Assembly (NCBI GenBank): GCA_905373425.1
Contig: CAJPST010000134.1
Coordinates: 1-5,977, forward strand
Reading direction: 5' to 3'
DNA: 5,977 nucleotides
Source: an uncultured Mesocricetibacter sp.
GTDB lineage: Bacteria > Pseudomonadota > Gammaproteobacteria > Enterobacterales > Pasteurellaceae
Position 1 is the first letter of the stretch; each line of letters opens with the position of its first letter. This document shows positions 1 through 5,105 of this stretch, piece by piece. The position numbers were made by a program, and so were the translations under genes. The notes beneath the pieces are model-generated. The model worked only from the letters and a program-made list of their open reading frames with translations. It ran no database searches and had not been told where the DNA came from.

Positions 1-1215
1 CGGCACGCCACCATTGGAATAGTGGTAACTCAAACCGAAACCACCGCCCGGCAAACCGATTTGACCAATCATTGAGGCTAATGTCACCAGCATCCAATGG
101 GATTGTTCACCATGGCGTTGACGCTGCATTCCCCAGCCGCCCATTAACATCGTGCGTTTAGACGAGAAGTCTGCGGCCAATTTTTTGATGACATCAGCAG
201 GCACACCGGTAATTTTAGCTGCCCATTCAGCGTCTTTTGGCTGTTGATCGGTTTTGCCCAACAGGTATTCTTCAAACTTATCGTAACCTGTCGTATATTT
301 TTTCAGGAATTCTACGTTATGTTTTTTCTCGCTGACTAAAGTGTGTGCAATACCAAGCATTAACGGTACATCCGTCGCGGTATTGATTGGAATCCATTCC
401 GCACCTAAATATTCACAGCTTTCATTACGTACCGGATCGATACAGATAATACGTTTGCCACTTTCTTTATATTTCTTAAAGTATTCGATACCTTTTTGGT
501 CGGTGGAGGTCCATGCGATACGCATTGTCGTTAGCGAATTGGCAGCCCAAAGAACAATAATTTCAGAGGTTTCCAAAATGGTTTCCCAGCTGGTCTGTTG
601 TTCATACACTTCAATGGTTCCCATTACATGCGGCATAATCACTTGCGCAGCACCGGTGGAATAATCTCCCTTCACGCCGACAAAACCGCCGGTAACGTTC
701 ATATAACGTTGTAATAAGGTGCGACTGGCATGTAATGCGCCTGAACTGTACCAACCGTAAGAGCCGGCAAAAATGCTACTCGGACCGTGTGCATCACGTA
801 CCCGTTTTAATTCACCGGAGACCAGTTCAAAAGCCTTATCCCAAGATACACGAACCCACTCATCGTGGCCGCGCAAGATAGTGTCTTTGTTGCCTTCTAA
901 GTAGCCTTTGCGAACCATTGGATATTTGACGCGCGTTTCGCTGTAAAGTTGATCCGGAACAACAGCCTGTAATTCATTGGTAATAGCAGGTTCAATAGCT
1001 GGGCCTGATTTTACCGCTTTGCCATTTTCAACTACTACGCCAATTGGTCCCCAGTGTGCAGCAGTAACAACGGTTTTACTTTCTGCAGCAAGTGCATTCG
1101 GTGAGACCAACGAACCAACGGCTCCACCGCCTAGTACAGATGCACCGGCTACGCCGAGAGAGGAATTTTTTAGAAAGTCACGACGTGTTGTGTCGATTTT
1201 GTCTTGTTTTTTCAT
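1..1215 (-). CDS. torZ: Periplasmic molybdopterin S-/N-oxide reductase, TorZ/BisC/MtsZ type (5' half, runs off the left edge)
   Basis: This is the catalytic subunit of a terminal reductase that binds bis-molybdopterin guanine dinucleotide and reduces TMAO, methionine sulfoxide or biotin sulfoxide in the periplasm. Only 405 codons are visible, about half the roughly 800 residues usual for the family, and the frame is open to the edge. The start is ATG at 1213-1215, with GAGGT at 1221-1225 five bases upstream. A twin-arginine signal is plain: TRRDFLK at residues 10-16, a glycine/alanine-rich hydrophobic stretch, and ALA at 41-43 before a likely cleavage site. No N-terminal CxxC cluster is present, as expected for this subgroup, which lacks Fe-S. 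The motif SYGWYSSG carries Ser157, which aligns with the molybdenum-ligand serine of DMSO/TMAO reductases. Further family blocks are GDYSTGAAQV, YEQQTSW, a DVPLMLGIAHTL segment and GQIGLPGGGFG near the edge. It lies downstream of torY, its electron donor. In H. influenzae the equivalent pair has been called MtsZ/MtsY. The exact substrate cannot be read from sequence. Confidence 0.93.
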   Translation of the reverse strand, partial: MKKQDKIDTTRRDFLKNSSLGVAGASVLGGGAVGSLVSPNALAAESKTVVTAAHWGPIGVVVENGKAVKSGPAIEPAITNELQAVVPDQLYSETRVKYPMVRKGYLEGNKDTILRGHDEWVRVSWDKAFELVSGELKRVRDAHGPSSIFAGSYGWYSSGALHASRTLLQRYMNVTGGFVGVKGDYSTGAAQVIMPHVMGTIEVYEQQTSWETILETSEIIVLWAANSLTTMRIAWTSTDQKGIEYFKKYKESGKRIICIDPVRNESCEYLGAEWIPINTATDVPLMLGIAHTLVSEKKHNVEFLKKYTTGYDKFEEYLLGKTDQQPKDAEWAAKITGVPADVIKKLAADFSSKRTMLMGGWGMQRQRHGEQSHWMLVTLASMIGQIGLPGGGFGLSYHYSNGGVP

Positions 1216-1258
1216 GGTTTACCTCATCATAGAGTGACATTTTGAAGAAGACACCTTT

Positions 1259-1330
1259 CTAAGTTCGAGCATACAACTTGCTCGGCGAGGGGATTGCCGA
1301 TTTCTCAACAATCCTGTGTAAACGAGCCAT
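1259..1330 (-). other. Possible 23-codon upstream ORF inside the torZ leader
   Basis: ATG at 1328-1330 is preceded by AAGGTG (1337-1342) at a six-base spacing, and the frame runs 23 codons to TAG at 1259-1261. The peptide begins MARLHRIVEK and ends KLYART. It is basic, lacks a membrane segment and has no run of one amino acid that would suggest attenuation. It overlaps the 3' strands of the leader helices, so translating it would melt the fold. It may equally be a chance frame over structured RNA. Confidence 0.15.
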
Positions 1331-1342
1331 GGCTTTCACCTT

Positions 1343-1360
1343 AAAAGTGCGGTCACTTTT
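1343..1360. repeat. Hairpin built on an uptake signal, in the torZ leader
   Basis: AAAAGTG (1343-1349) and CACTTTT (1354-1360) form a perfect 7-bp stem with the four-base loop CGGT. The left arm and loop are the uptake signal (1345-1353). Both strands have several T's at the 3' side of the stem, so it could act as a weak terminator in either direction. On the minus strand, however, it lies inside the torZ leader and the T-run is part of the stem. Confidence 0.4.
1345..1353 (+). repeat. DNA uptake signal sequence (USS), copy 1
   Basis: Exact AAGTGCGGT core in the torY-torZ gap. It is followed by CA, as often seen in extended Pasteurellaceae signals. Confidence 0.9.
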
Positions 1361-1447
1361 TGCGGCGTTTTTGAACTGCGTTTACAGGCTTTGCTACCTT
1401 ATCTTTCGACTTAGGTCGGCAAGCTCGGTATCCGTTGTGGGACATAT

Positions 1448-1471
1448 CTTCAATTTATTTTCAAATTGAAG
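1448..1471 (-). repeat. 9-bp stem-loop just downstream of torY
   Basis: CTTCAATTT (1448-1456) and AAATTGAAG (1463-1471) are perfect inverted repeats around a six-base loop. It begins 27 bases past the torY stop codon. On the minus strand there is no T-run after the stem, so it is a poor intrinsic terminator. It could protect the 3' end of torY mRNA, or be a dyad bound by a regulator. Confidence 0.4.
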
Positions 1472-1498
1472 GCGCGTCTAGTTTAAAAAGTATTCAAG

Positions 1499-2611
1499 TT
1501 AATGTTTACCGTCGGTAATATCTTTAGCATTACGTTGTAGATAAATAGTTACGGCACGCACATCTTCTTCTGACATAGAAGTGCGATCTTTCATCGAATT
1601 GACAACACCAATCCATTGGTTGGCAGTGTAATGATCTGCACCGATTACTGCATGACAGTCGCTACAATGGGTTTGGTTCAAATTATTACCGAACGCATTT
1701 AAGGAATTTAAATTAGAAGTTACCGCACTTTTGGCGATATTCACTTCGAAGCTGACTTCTTTCCAATCCGAATCTGTTACTTCATCACGGATAGTTTGGT
1801 GAACGGTTAATTTATCTTTGGTTTCATCGCCCAATACCGCAACATTAATTCGTTTACCTAGCTGCATATAAACCAAACTTTCGGCTCCAGCTTGTTGCCA
1901 ACCTTTTACGGTTGCCGTAATGGTATCGCCGTTTTCTTTCCAATTATTCAGTTCGGCATAAGGCATTAAACGTAATTCTCCGCCTTGGGTTAATTGCACA
2001 CCGGTCATCGCTAAAGTATAAAGGGTTTTATCATTAGTACTAAATTGTCCGGCATGTTTGCCTAATTCTCCCATTGCAGCCTCATTATCGGCCGGCATTT
2101 CAGGCATAAAATGAACCAAACCTTTGTGACAATCAATACAAGTCTGCCCGGTTTCTTGTGCTAATTTATGCATTTTCTGTGCAGCTTCTTTTTGTTCGGA
2201 CATTGCCATGGCATCAAAACTATGGCAAGAGCGGCAGGTCATCGAATCCGTTGATTTCATTTCCTCCCAAACCTGTTGTGCCATTTCTAATCGATGTTTT
2301 TCATAGGCTTCTTGATCAGGCAATTTACCGGTGATGGTGTACCACACATCTTTTAACGCAATAATTTTGGCTTTTACATAATGCAAGCCCTCTTGTGGAA
2401 CGTGACAATCGGCACATTGTGCACGAATGCCCTTGCGATTAGAGAAGTGGACTGAGCCTTCCCATTCCGCTTGCGGATGTGTCATCGCATGGCAGCTGAC
2501 GCAAAATTCAGGAGTGTTGGTCGCTTTCATTGTGTATTGCACGCCAAGTAACGCTAATGCCCCGACCGCCATTAACCCTATTGGCACCAAGCATTTTTTC
2601 AATTTAGACAT
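1499..2611 (-). CDS. torY: Membrane-anchored pentahaem c-type cytochrome, TorC/TorY family
   Basis: This protein carries electrons from the quinol pool to the periplasmic reductase encoded next to it (TorZ). At 370 residues it is close to E. coli TorY. An N-terminal signal-anchor helix spans about residues 8-28. Five CxxCH haem-binding motifs start at Cys37, Cys66, Cys126, Cys158 and Cys316. The first four form the NapC/NirT-type tetrahaem domain, and the fifth sits in the C-terminal domain that separates TorC/TorY from NapC. Met43, two residues after the first CxxCH histidine, matches the CxxCHxM pattern of this family. The start is ATG at 2609-2611 with GTGGGGT (2621-2627) nine bases upstream, and the stop is TAA. 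An uptake signal at 1722-1730 is accommodated as Ser-Ala-Val (295-297). It lies upstream of torZ on the same strand with a 283-base gap. TorC is the main alternative name, but pairing with a TorZ/BisC-type enzyme favours TorY (MtsY in H. influenzae usage). Confidence 0.93.
   Translation of the reverse strand: MSKLKKCLVPIGLMAVGALALLGVQYTMKATNTPEFCVSCHAMTHPQAEWEGSVHFSNRKGIRAQCADCHVPQEGLHYVKAKIIALKDVWYTITGKLPDQEAYEKHRLEMAQQVWEEMKSTDSMTCRSCHSFDAMAMSEQKEAAQKMHKLAQETGQTCIDCHKGLVHFMPEMPADNEAAMGELGKHAGQFSTNDKTLYTLAMTGVQLTQGGELRLMPYAELNNWKENGDTITATVKGWQQAGAESLVYMQLGKRINVAVLGDETKDKLTVHQTIRDEVTDSDWKEVSFEVNIAKSAVTSNLNSLNAFGNNLNQTHCSDCHAVIGADHYTANQWIGVVNSMKDRTSMSEEDVRAVTIYLQRNAKDITDGKH
1722..1730 (-). repeat. 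DNA uptake signal sequence (USS), copy 2, inside torY
   Basis: ACCGCACTT on the plus strand is the exact reverse complement of the core. In the torY frame it encodes Ser-Ala-Val in the linker before the fifth haem. Confidence 0.9.
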
Positions 2612-2664
2612 AGAAAATTCACCCCACAGAACAAAGAATAAAAGTTAAATACTTCCTTTTAGGT

Positions 2665-2670
2665 ATTATG
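2665..2670 (-). promoter_or_regulatory. Possible -10 element of torY
   Basis: CATAAT on the minus strand matches five of six consensus bases and lies 54 bases before the torY ATG. There is no recognisable -35 at 17 bases, which would fit an activator-dependent promoter. A TACCTAT heptamer (2701-2707), which fits the TACYYMT NarL/NarP consensus, lies about 45 bases upstream of the implied start site. This is suggestive only. Confidence 0.25.
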
Positions 2671-2739
2671 TGATATTCGGTTATTTTTCTTTGTTTTTCA
2701 ATAGGTAAATGTGCATTTGGAAGTAAACCTGAGTTAAAG

Positions 2740-2753
2740 TTGATCTAACGCAA
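2740..2753. promoter_or_regulatory. FNR-like dyad
   Basis: TTGAT-CTAA-CGCAA matches the FNR consensus TTGAT-N4-ATCAA at eight of ten positions. It lies between the divergent torY gene and the candidate small RNA, and its left half is also the -35 of the plus-strand promoter. FNR control would suit an anaerobic reductase. At about -88 from the proposed torY start it is not at a classical activating position, and a match this loose can be chance. Confidence 0.25.
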
Positions 2754-2767
2754 ATTTTCCCTATAAA
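2740..2767 (+). promoter_or_regulatory. Candidate sigma-70-type promoter of a small RNA
   Basis: TTGATC (2740-2745) and TATAAA (2762-2767) are separated by 16 bases, matching four of six and five of six consensus bases. The start would fall near 2774. No protein gene follows on this strand, but an intrinsic terminator does, about 235 bases on. Confidence 0.45.
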
Positions 2768-2833
2768 AAGTATGGAATTTATAAAAGAGAGAGGCTGGTT
2801 GAGTGAGAAATAGCAAAAATGGGCTGAAAATCA

Positions 2834-2842
2834 ACCGCACTT
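2834..2842 (-). repeat. DNA uptake signal sequence (USS), copy 3
   Basis: ACCGCACTT on the plus strand, intergenic. It forms the left arm of a small 5-bp inverted repeat with GCGGT at 2846-2850. Confidence 0.9.
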
Positions 2843-2955
2843 TAAGCGGTGCTAATGCTGTTTTAAATTAACTCTAGAGAGGAAGTTTGAATGCAAATTA
2901 GTAAATTAATTAGGCACAATTACTGTGTTTTGGCATGATCGGATTTGGAATAGCA

Positions 2956-2980
2956 GATGTGGCTAGTCGATAGCCACATC
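2956..2980. repeat. Perfect 10-bp stem-loop
   Basis: GATGTGGCTA (2956-2965) and TAGCCACATC (2971-2980) are exact inverted repeats with a five-base loop. Neither strand shows a T-run directly after it, so it is not itself an intrinsic terminator. ATCGGAT (2938-2944) can compete for its right arm by pairing with ATCCGAT (2978-2984). It lies just before the plus-strand terminator and downstream of uup on the minus strand, where it could also act as a 3'-end stabilising hairpin. Confidence 0.55.
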
Positions 2981-2981
2981 C

Positions 2982-3008
2982 GATGTTTGGGGACAATACA
3001 TCTTTTTT
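2982..3008 (+). terminator. Intrinsic terminator on the plus strand
   Basis: GATGT (2982-2986) pairs with ACATC (2998-3002). The stem extends inward by TTG/CAA across a one-base bulge, leaving a GGGA loop, and is followed directly by six T's (3003-3008). On the minus strand the T-run would lie on the wrong side, so this does not terminate uup. It implies transcription entering from the left. Confidence 0.6.
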
Positions 3009-3020
3009 ATAGTCAAAATA

Positions 3021-4964
3021 TCAAGAAGTAGCGGCTTTCTTTTCTTCCAATTCTTCCCAACGTAAAAAAGTGTTTTCCATTAACTGCTCTTTATCTGCAA
3101 GCAGTTGTAATTTTGCTGCGGTGTATTCGTGCGGTTGTTGAAAGAACTCAATGCTACCGATTTCGGTTTGCAATGCGGTAATTTCATTTTCCAATTGTTC
3201 TAAAATCTGTGGAAGTTGTTCCAGTTCGCGTTGTTCTTTGTAGGACAGTTTTATAGGACGATTTTTTGGTTGGCTTTCCGAAACGGGTTGAAAATTCACC
3301 GCACTTTCTGTTTTTTGTGGTGATTTTTTCTGTTTAGCCTGTTCCTGCTGTGCTTTGTGAGCGAAATAATTGGTTTGTTGCTGCTTGGCGTCAAAGAAGC
3401 CGCCCACATATTTGTTTATAATGCCGCAGCCTTCGAACATATAACACTCGGTTGCTACATTATCGATAAATTGACGGTCGTGGCTGACAATCAATAATGT
3501 TCCCTGATAATCAGCTAAAATTTCTTCTAATAATTCGAGGGTTTCTACATCTAAATCATTAGTCGGTTCATCGAGAATTAACAGATTATTGGGCTTGAGC
3601 AATAATTTTGCTAATAATAAACGGTTTCGTTCCCCTCCCGATAAGGCTTTTACCGGTGTCATTGCACGTTTCGGCGGAAATAAGAAATCCTGTAAATAAC
3701 CTAAAACGTGACGTTTGACACCATTGACTTCAATATCCTGTTTGCCGTCGGCTACGTTATCCATAACGCTTTTTTCAGGATCCAAATCGGCTCGATACTG
3801 ATCAAAATAAGCAATTTCCAGTTTTGTTCCGCAACGTATGGAGCCTGCCGTTGGCTGAATTTCGCCGAGTAGCAGTTTAATAAAGGTAGTTTTTCCGCAG
3901 CCGTTCGAGCCAACTAAGGCTATTTTATCACCGCGTAGGATTGTAGTGCTGAAATTGGAAAGGAGTTGTTTGTTAGCAACCGTATAGCTTGCATTTTCAA
4001 TCTCAAATACAATTTTGCCCGAGCGACTGGAATTATCGATTTGTAATTTTGCAGTTCCGGTGACTTCACGACGCTGACGACGTTCTTCTCTTAACGCTTT
4101 TAACGCGCGAACCCGTCCTTCATTACGGGTGCGACGTGCTTTAATACCCTGTCGAATCCATACTTCTTCTTGCGCTAGTTTTTTGTCAAATAAGTCGTTT
4201 TGGAGCGCTTCAACGCGTAGATTTTCTTCTTTGGTCAGCAAATATTGATCATAATTTGTCGAATAAGAAACCAGCTGACCGCGATCCAAATCAACAATGC
4301 GTGTTGCCATTTTGCGAATAAAGGAACGGTCGTGAGAGATAAACACAATGCTACCGTCGAAACCGAGTAAAAACTCTTCCAACCACTCAATCGCATCGAC
4401 ATCTAAATGGTTGGTCGGTTCGTCTAACAGTAAAACATCAGGATTGCATACTAAAGCGCGAGCCAACGCAGCTTTACGTAACCAGCCTCCGGATAGCTCA
4501 GAAAGCAACGTGTCGGGGTTTAGTTCCAATTTGGCTAAAACTTCCTTAATTTTGCTGTCAAATTGCCAGCCACCGGCATGCTCTAGGGTATTTTGCACTT
4601 GTGATAGTCGGTTCAGCGTCGTTTCGCTGTAATCTTGTTCCAGTTTCGCGGAAATACGATGATATTCTTTCAGTAAATTCGATAATTGCCCAATTCCTTC
4701 GGCAACATAATCGAATACGTTACCTTGAGTAAAACGTGGCGGATCCTGCTCTAAACGCGAAACCACCAATTCTTTCTCAAACTGTAGTTTTCCGTCATCC
4801 AAGTGTACTTCACCGGCTAGAATTTTCATTAATGTAGATTTGCCCGCACCGTTGCGACCGACTAAACAGACCCGTTCATTAGGTTCGATATGTAATTCAC
4901 AGTGATCCAATAAAGGATGATCCCCAAAGGAAAGATAAGCGTTAGTTAAACTGATTAATGCCAC
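3021..4964 (-). CDS. uup: ABC-F family ATPase Uup
   Basis: A cytosolic twin-ATPase of the ABC-F group, without membrane domains. E. coli Uup is linked to ribosome function, precise excision of transposons and DNA-branch handling. The 647 residues are close to E. coli Uup. First domain: Walker A GRNGAGKST (36-44), signature LSGGW (157-161), Walker B with catalytic Glu182 in LLLDEPTNHLD, His211. A linker rich in Arg and Lys follows (about 245-305). Second domain: Walker A GSNGCGKTT (352-360), signature LSGGE (441-445), Glu466, His495. The C-terminal 110 or so residues, charged and Gln/Glu/Leu-rich, form the coiled-coil DNA-binding region typical of Uup. The start codon is GTG (4962-4964) with GGGG at 4971-4974. 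Alignment with the E. coli N-terminus (ALISL against SLISM) supports it. An uptake signal (3298-3306) encodes Ser-Ala-Val in the low-constraint linker before the coiled coil. Confidence 0.95.
   Translation of the reverse strand: MALISLTNAYLSFGDHPLLDHCELHIEPNERVCLVGRNGAGKSTLMKILAGEVHLDDGKLQFEKELVVSRLEQDPPRFTQGNVFDYVAEGIGQLSNLLKEYHRISAKLEQDYSETTLNRLSQVQNTLEHAGGWQFDSKIKEVLAKLELNPDTLLSELSGGWLRKAALARALVCNPDVLLLDEPTNHLDVDAIEWLEEFLLGFDGSIVFISHDRSFIRKMATRIVDLDRGQLVSYSTNYDQYLLTKEENLRVEALQNDLFDKKLAQEEVWIRQGIKARRTRNEGRVRALKALREERRQRREVTGTAKLQIDNSSRSGKIVFEIENASYTVANKQLLSNFSTTILRGDKIALVGSNGCGKTTFIKLLLGEIQPTAGSIRCGTKLEIAYFDQYRADLDPEKSVMDNVADGKQDIEVNGVKRHVLGYLQDFLFPPKRAMTPVKALSGGERNRLLLAKLLLKPNNLLILDEPTNDLDVETLELLEEILADYQGTLLIVSHDRQFIDNVATECYMFEGCGIINKYVGGFFDAKQQQTNYFAHKAQQEQAKQKKSPQKTESAVNFQPVSESQPKNRPIKLSYKEQRELEQLPQILEQLENEITALQTEIGSIEFFQQPHEYTAAKLQLLADKEQLMENTFLRWEELEEKKAATS
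3298..3306 (-). repeat. DNA uptake signal sequence (USS), copy 4, inside uup
   Basis: ACCGCACTT on the plus strand. It is read as Ser-Ala-Val (residues 554-556) in the region between the second ATPase domain and the C-terminal coiled coil. Confidence 0.9.
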
Positions 4965-4993
4965 AATTTACCCCGATAAAAAATTTTTGCGCG

Positions 4994-5023
4994 ATTTTAG
5001 CAGTTTTATTGATATTTTGACAG
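4994..5023 (-). promoter_or_regulatory. Candidate promoter of uup
   Basis: On the minus strand CTGTCA (5018-5023, four of six) and TAAAAT (4994-4999, five of six) lie 18 bases apart. Transcription would start near 4987, giving a leader of about 22 bases before the GTG start. With the terminator at 5068-5090 upstream, uup looks like a separate transcription unit from folK. Confidence 0.4.
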
Positions 5024-5067
5024 ATCCAAGAGGAACGGGGATGTGTTATGGTTAAACGGTAGTGATG

Positions 5068-5090
5068 AAAAACGGTATTTTTCTTACCGC
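5068..5090 (-). terminator. Intrinsic terminator after folK
   Basis: On the minus strand CGGTA (5089-5085) pairs with TACCG (5077-5073) around a seven-base A-rich loop, with a further G-U pair possible at the base, and is followed by five T's (5072-5068). The stem is short but the layout is right, 16 bases past the folK stop codon. An uptake signal (5086-5094) supplies one arm, a recurrent arrangement in Pasteurellaceae. Confidence 0.5.
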
Positions 5091-5094
5091 ACTT
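5086..5094 (-). repeat. DNA uptake signal sequence (USS), copy 5, at the folK terminator
   Basis: ACCGCACTT on the plus strand, between folK and uup. It overlaps the 5' arm of the terminator hairpin. Confidence 0.9.
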
Positions 5095-5105
5095 TATGTA
5101 GCCAA

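Larger units (their letters stand above)
1294..1422 (-). ncRNA. Candidate structured cis-regulatory RNA (riboswitch-like) in the torZ leader
   Basis: As minus-strand RNA, UUGCCGA (1422-1416) pairs perfectly with UCGGCAA (1300-1294), a 7-bp helix that closes about 115 nt. Inside it, CCU (1415-1413) pairs with AGG (1399-1397) and GUC (1410-1408) with GAU (1403-1401), capped by a GAAA tetraloop (1407-1404). A single-stranded UAGCAAAG follows. Then CCUGUAAACG (1388-1379) pairs with CGUUUA-CA-CAGG (1324-1313), making ten base pairs with a CA bulge, which could act as a tetraloop receptor. The top of that arm holds the USS hairpin. The multi-arm layout beside a molybdoenzyme start makes a cofactor-sensing leader plausible, and a Moco riboswitch is one hypothesis. 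I could not match it to a known class consensus by eye. The helices are directly visible; function and class are inference. Confidence 0.45.
1216..1498 (-). promoter_or_regulatory. torY-torZ intergenic region, leader of torZ
   Basis: These 283 bases between two genes that should be co-expressed are unusually long and hold no convincing gene. Read in the torZ direction they contain a 9-bp hairpin just after torY (1448-1471), a compact multi-helix fold (1294-1422), a hairpin overlapping an uptake signal (1343-1360), a small stem (1266-1284) and the torZ ribosome binding site (1221-1225). I see no strong sigma-70 promoter here. The best trace is TTCAAT at 1465-1470 with an ATATGT-like hexamer about 17 bases on, which is weak, so torZ may be reached by read-through from torY. 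Confidence 0.6.
2774..3008 (+). ncRNA. Candidate small RNA between torY and uup
   Basis: The plus strand carries a promoter-like pair (2740-2767), then about 235 bases with no credible coding sequence, then an intrinsic terminator (2982-3008). The predicted transcript includes a small hairpin at 2834-2850 (ACCGC/GCGGT around an uptake signal), a perfect 10-bp hairpin at 2956-2980, and an A/U-rich middle (2852-2935) that could serve as a single-stranded pairing region. It is divergent from torY and convergent with uup, ending 12 bases before the uup stop codon. I do not recognise it as 6S, SRP, tmRNA, RNase P or GcvB RNA. It could instead be the remains of a lost plus-strand gene. No target is assigned. 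Confidence 0.4.
2612..3020. other. 409-base intergenic region between uup and torY
   Basis: No protein gene of credible length lies here on either strand. From left to right it holds the torY ribosome binding site and a possible torY -10 (2665-2670), a heptamer fitting the NarL/NarP consensus (2701-2707), an FNR-like dyad (2740-2753), a plus-strand promoter (2740-2767), an uptake signal (2834-2842), a 10-bp hairpin (2956-2980) and a plus-strand intrinsic terminator (2982-3008). The last four suggest a small RNA on the plus strand. Confidence 0.6.

Noticed and set aside
341..664. Plus-strand open frame of 107 codons
   Set aside because: It lies antisense to torZ, whose frame is continuous here with clear reductase motifs. 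The peptide resembles no family.
977..1237. Plus-strand open frame of 86 codons
   Set aside because: It is antisense to the Tat signal and N-terminus of torZ and is a mirror of that coding sequence.
1379..1422. Resemblance of the GAAA hairpin followed by GCAAAGCC to a c-di-GMP-I (GEMM) riboswitch
   Set aside because: The GGC that should pair with the GCC in that class is absent, and the 3' part lacks the conserved segment. Pasteurellaceae are also not known for c-di-GMP signalling.
1278..1469. Plus-strand open frame of 63 codons over the torY-torZ gap
   Set aside because: It starts at TTG without a ribosome binding site and is the antisense of the structured leader. Its hydrophobic look comes from reading an A/T-rich stem region.
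2427..2648. Plus-strand open frame of 73 codons
   Set aside because: Antisense to the torY N-terminus and its leader.
2956..2980. Terminator for uup
   Set aside because: The stem is strong but no T-run follows it on the minus strand.
2774..3008. CsrB-like decoy RNA, because of several GGA triplets
   Set aside because: Only about five GGA occur in 235 bases, close to chance, and they are not set in repeated hairpin loops.
4348..4632. Plus-strand open frame of 94 codons
   Set aside because: Antisense to the first ATPase domain of uup.
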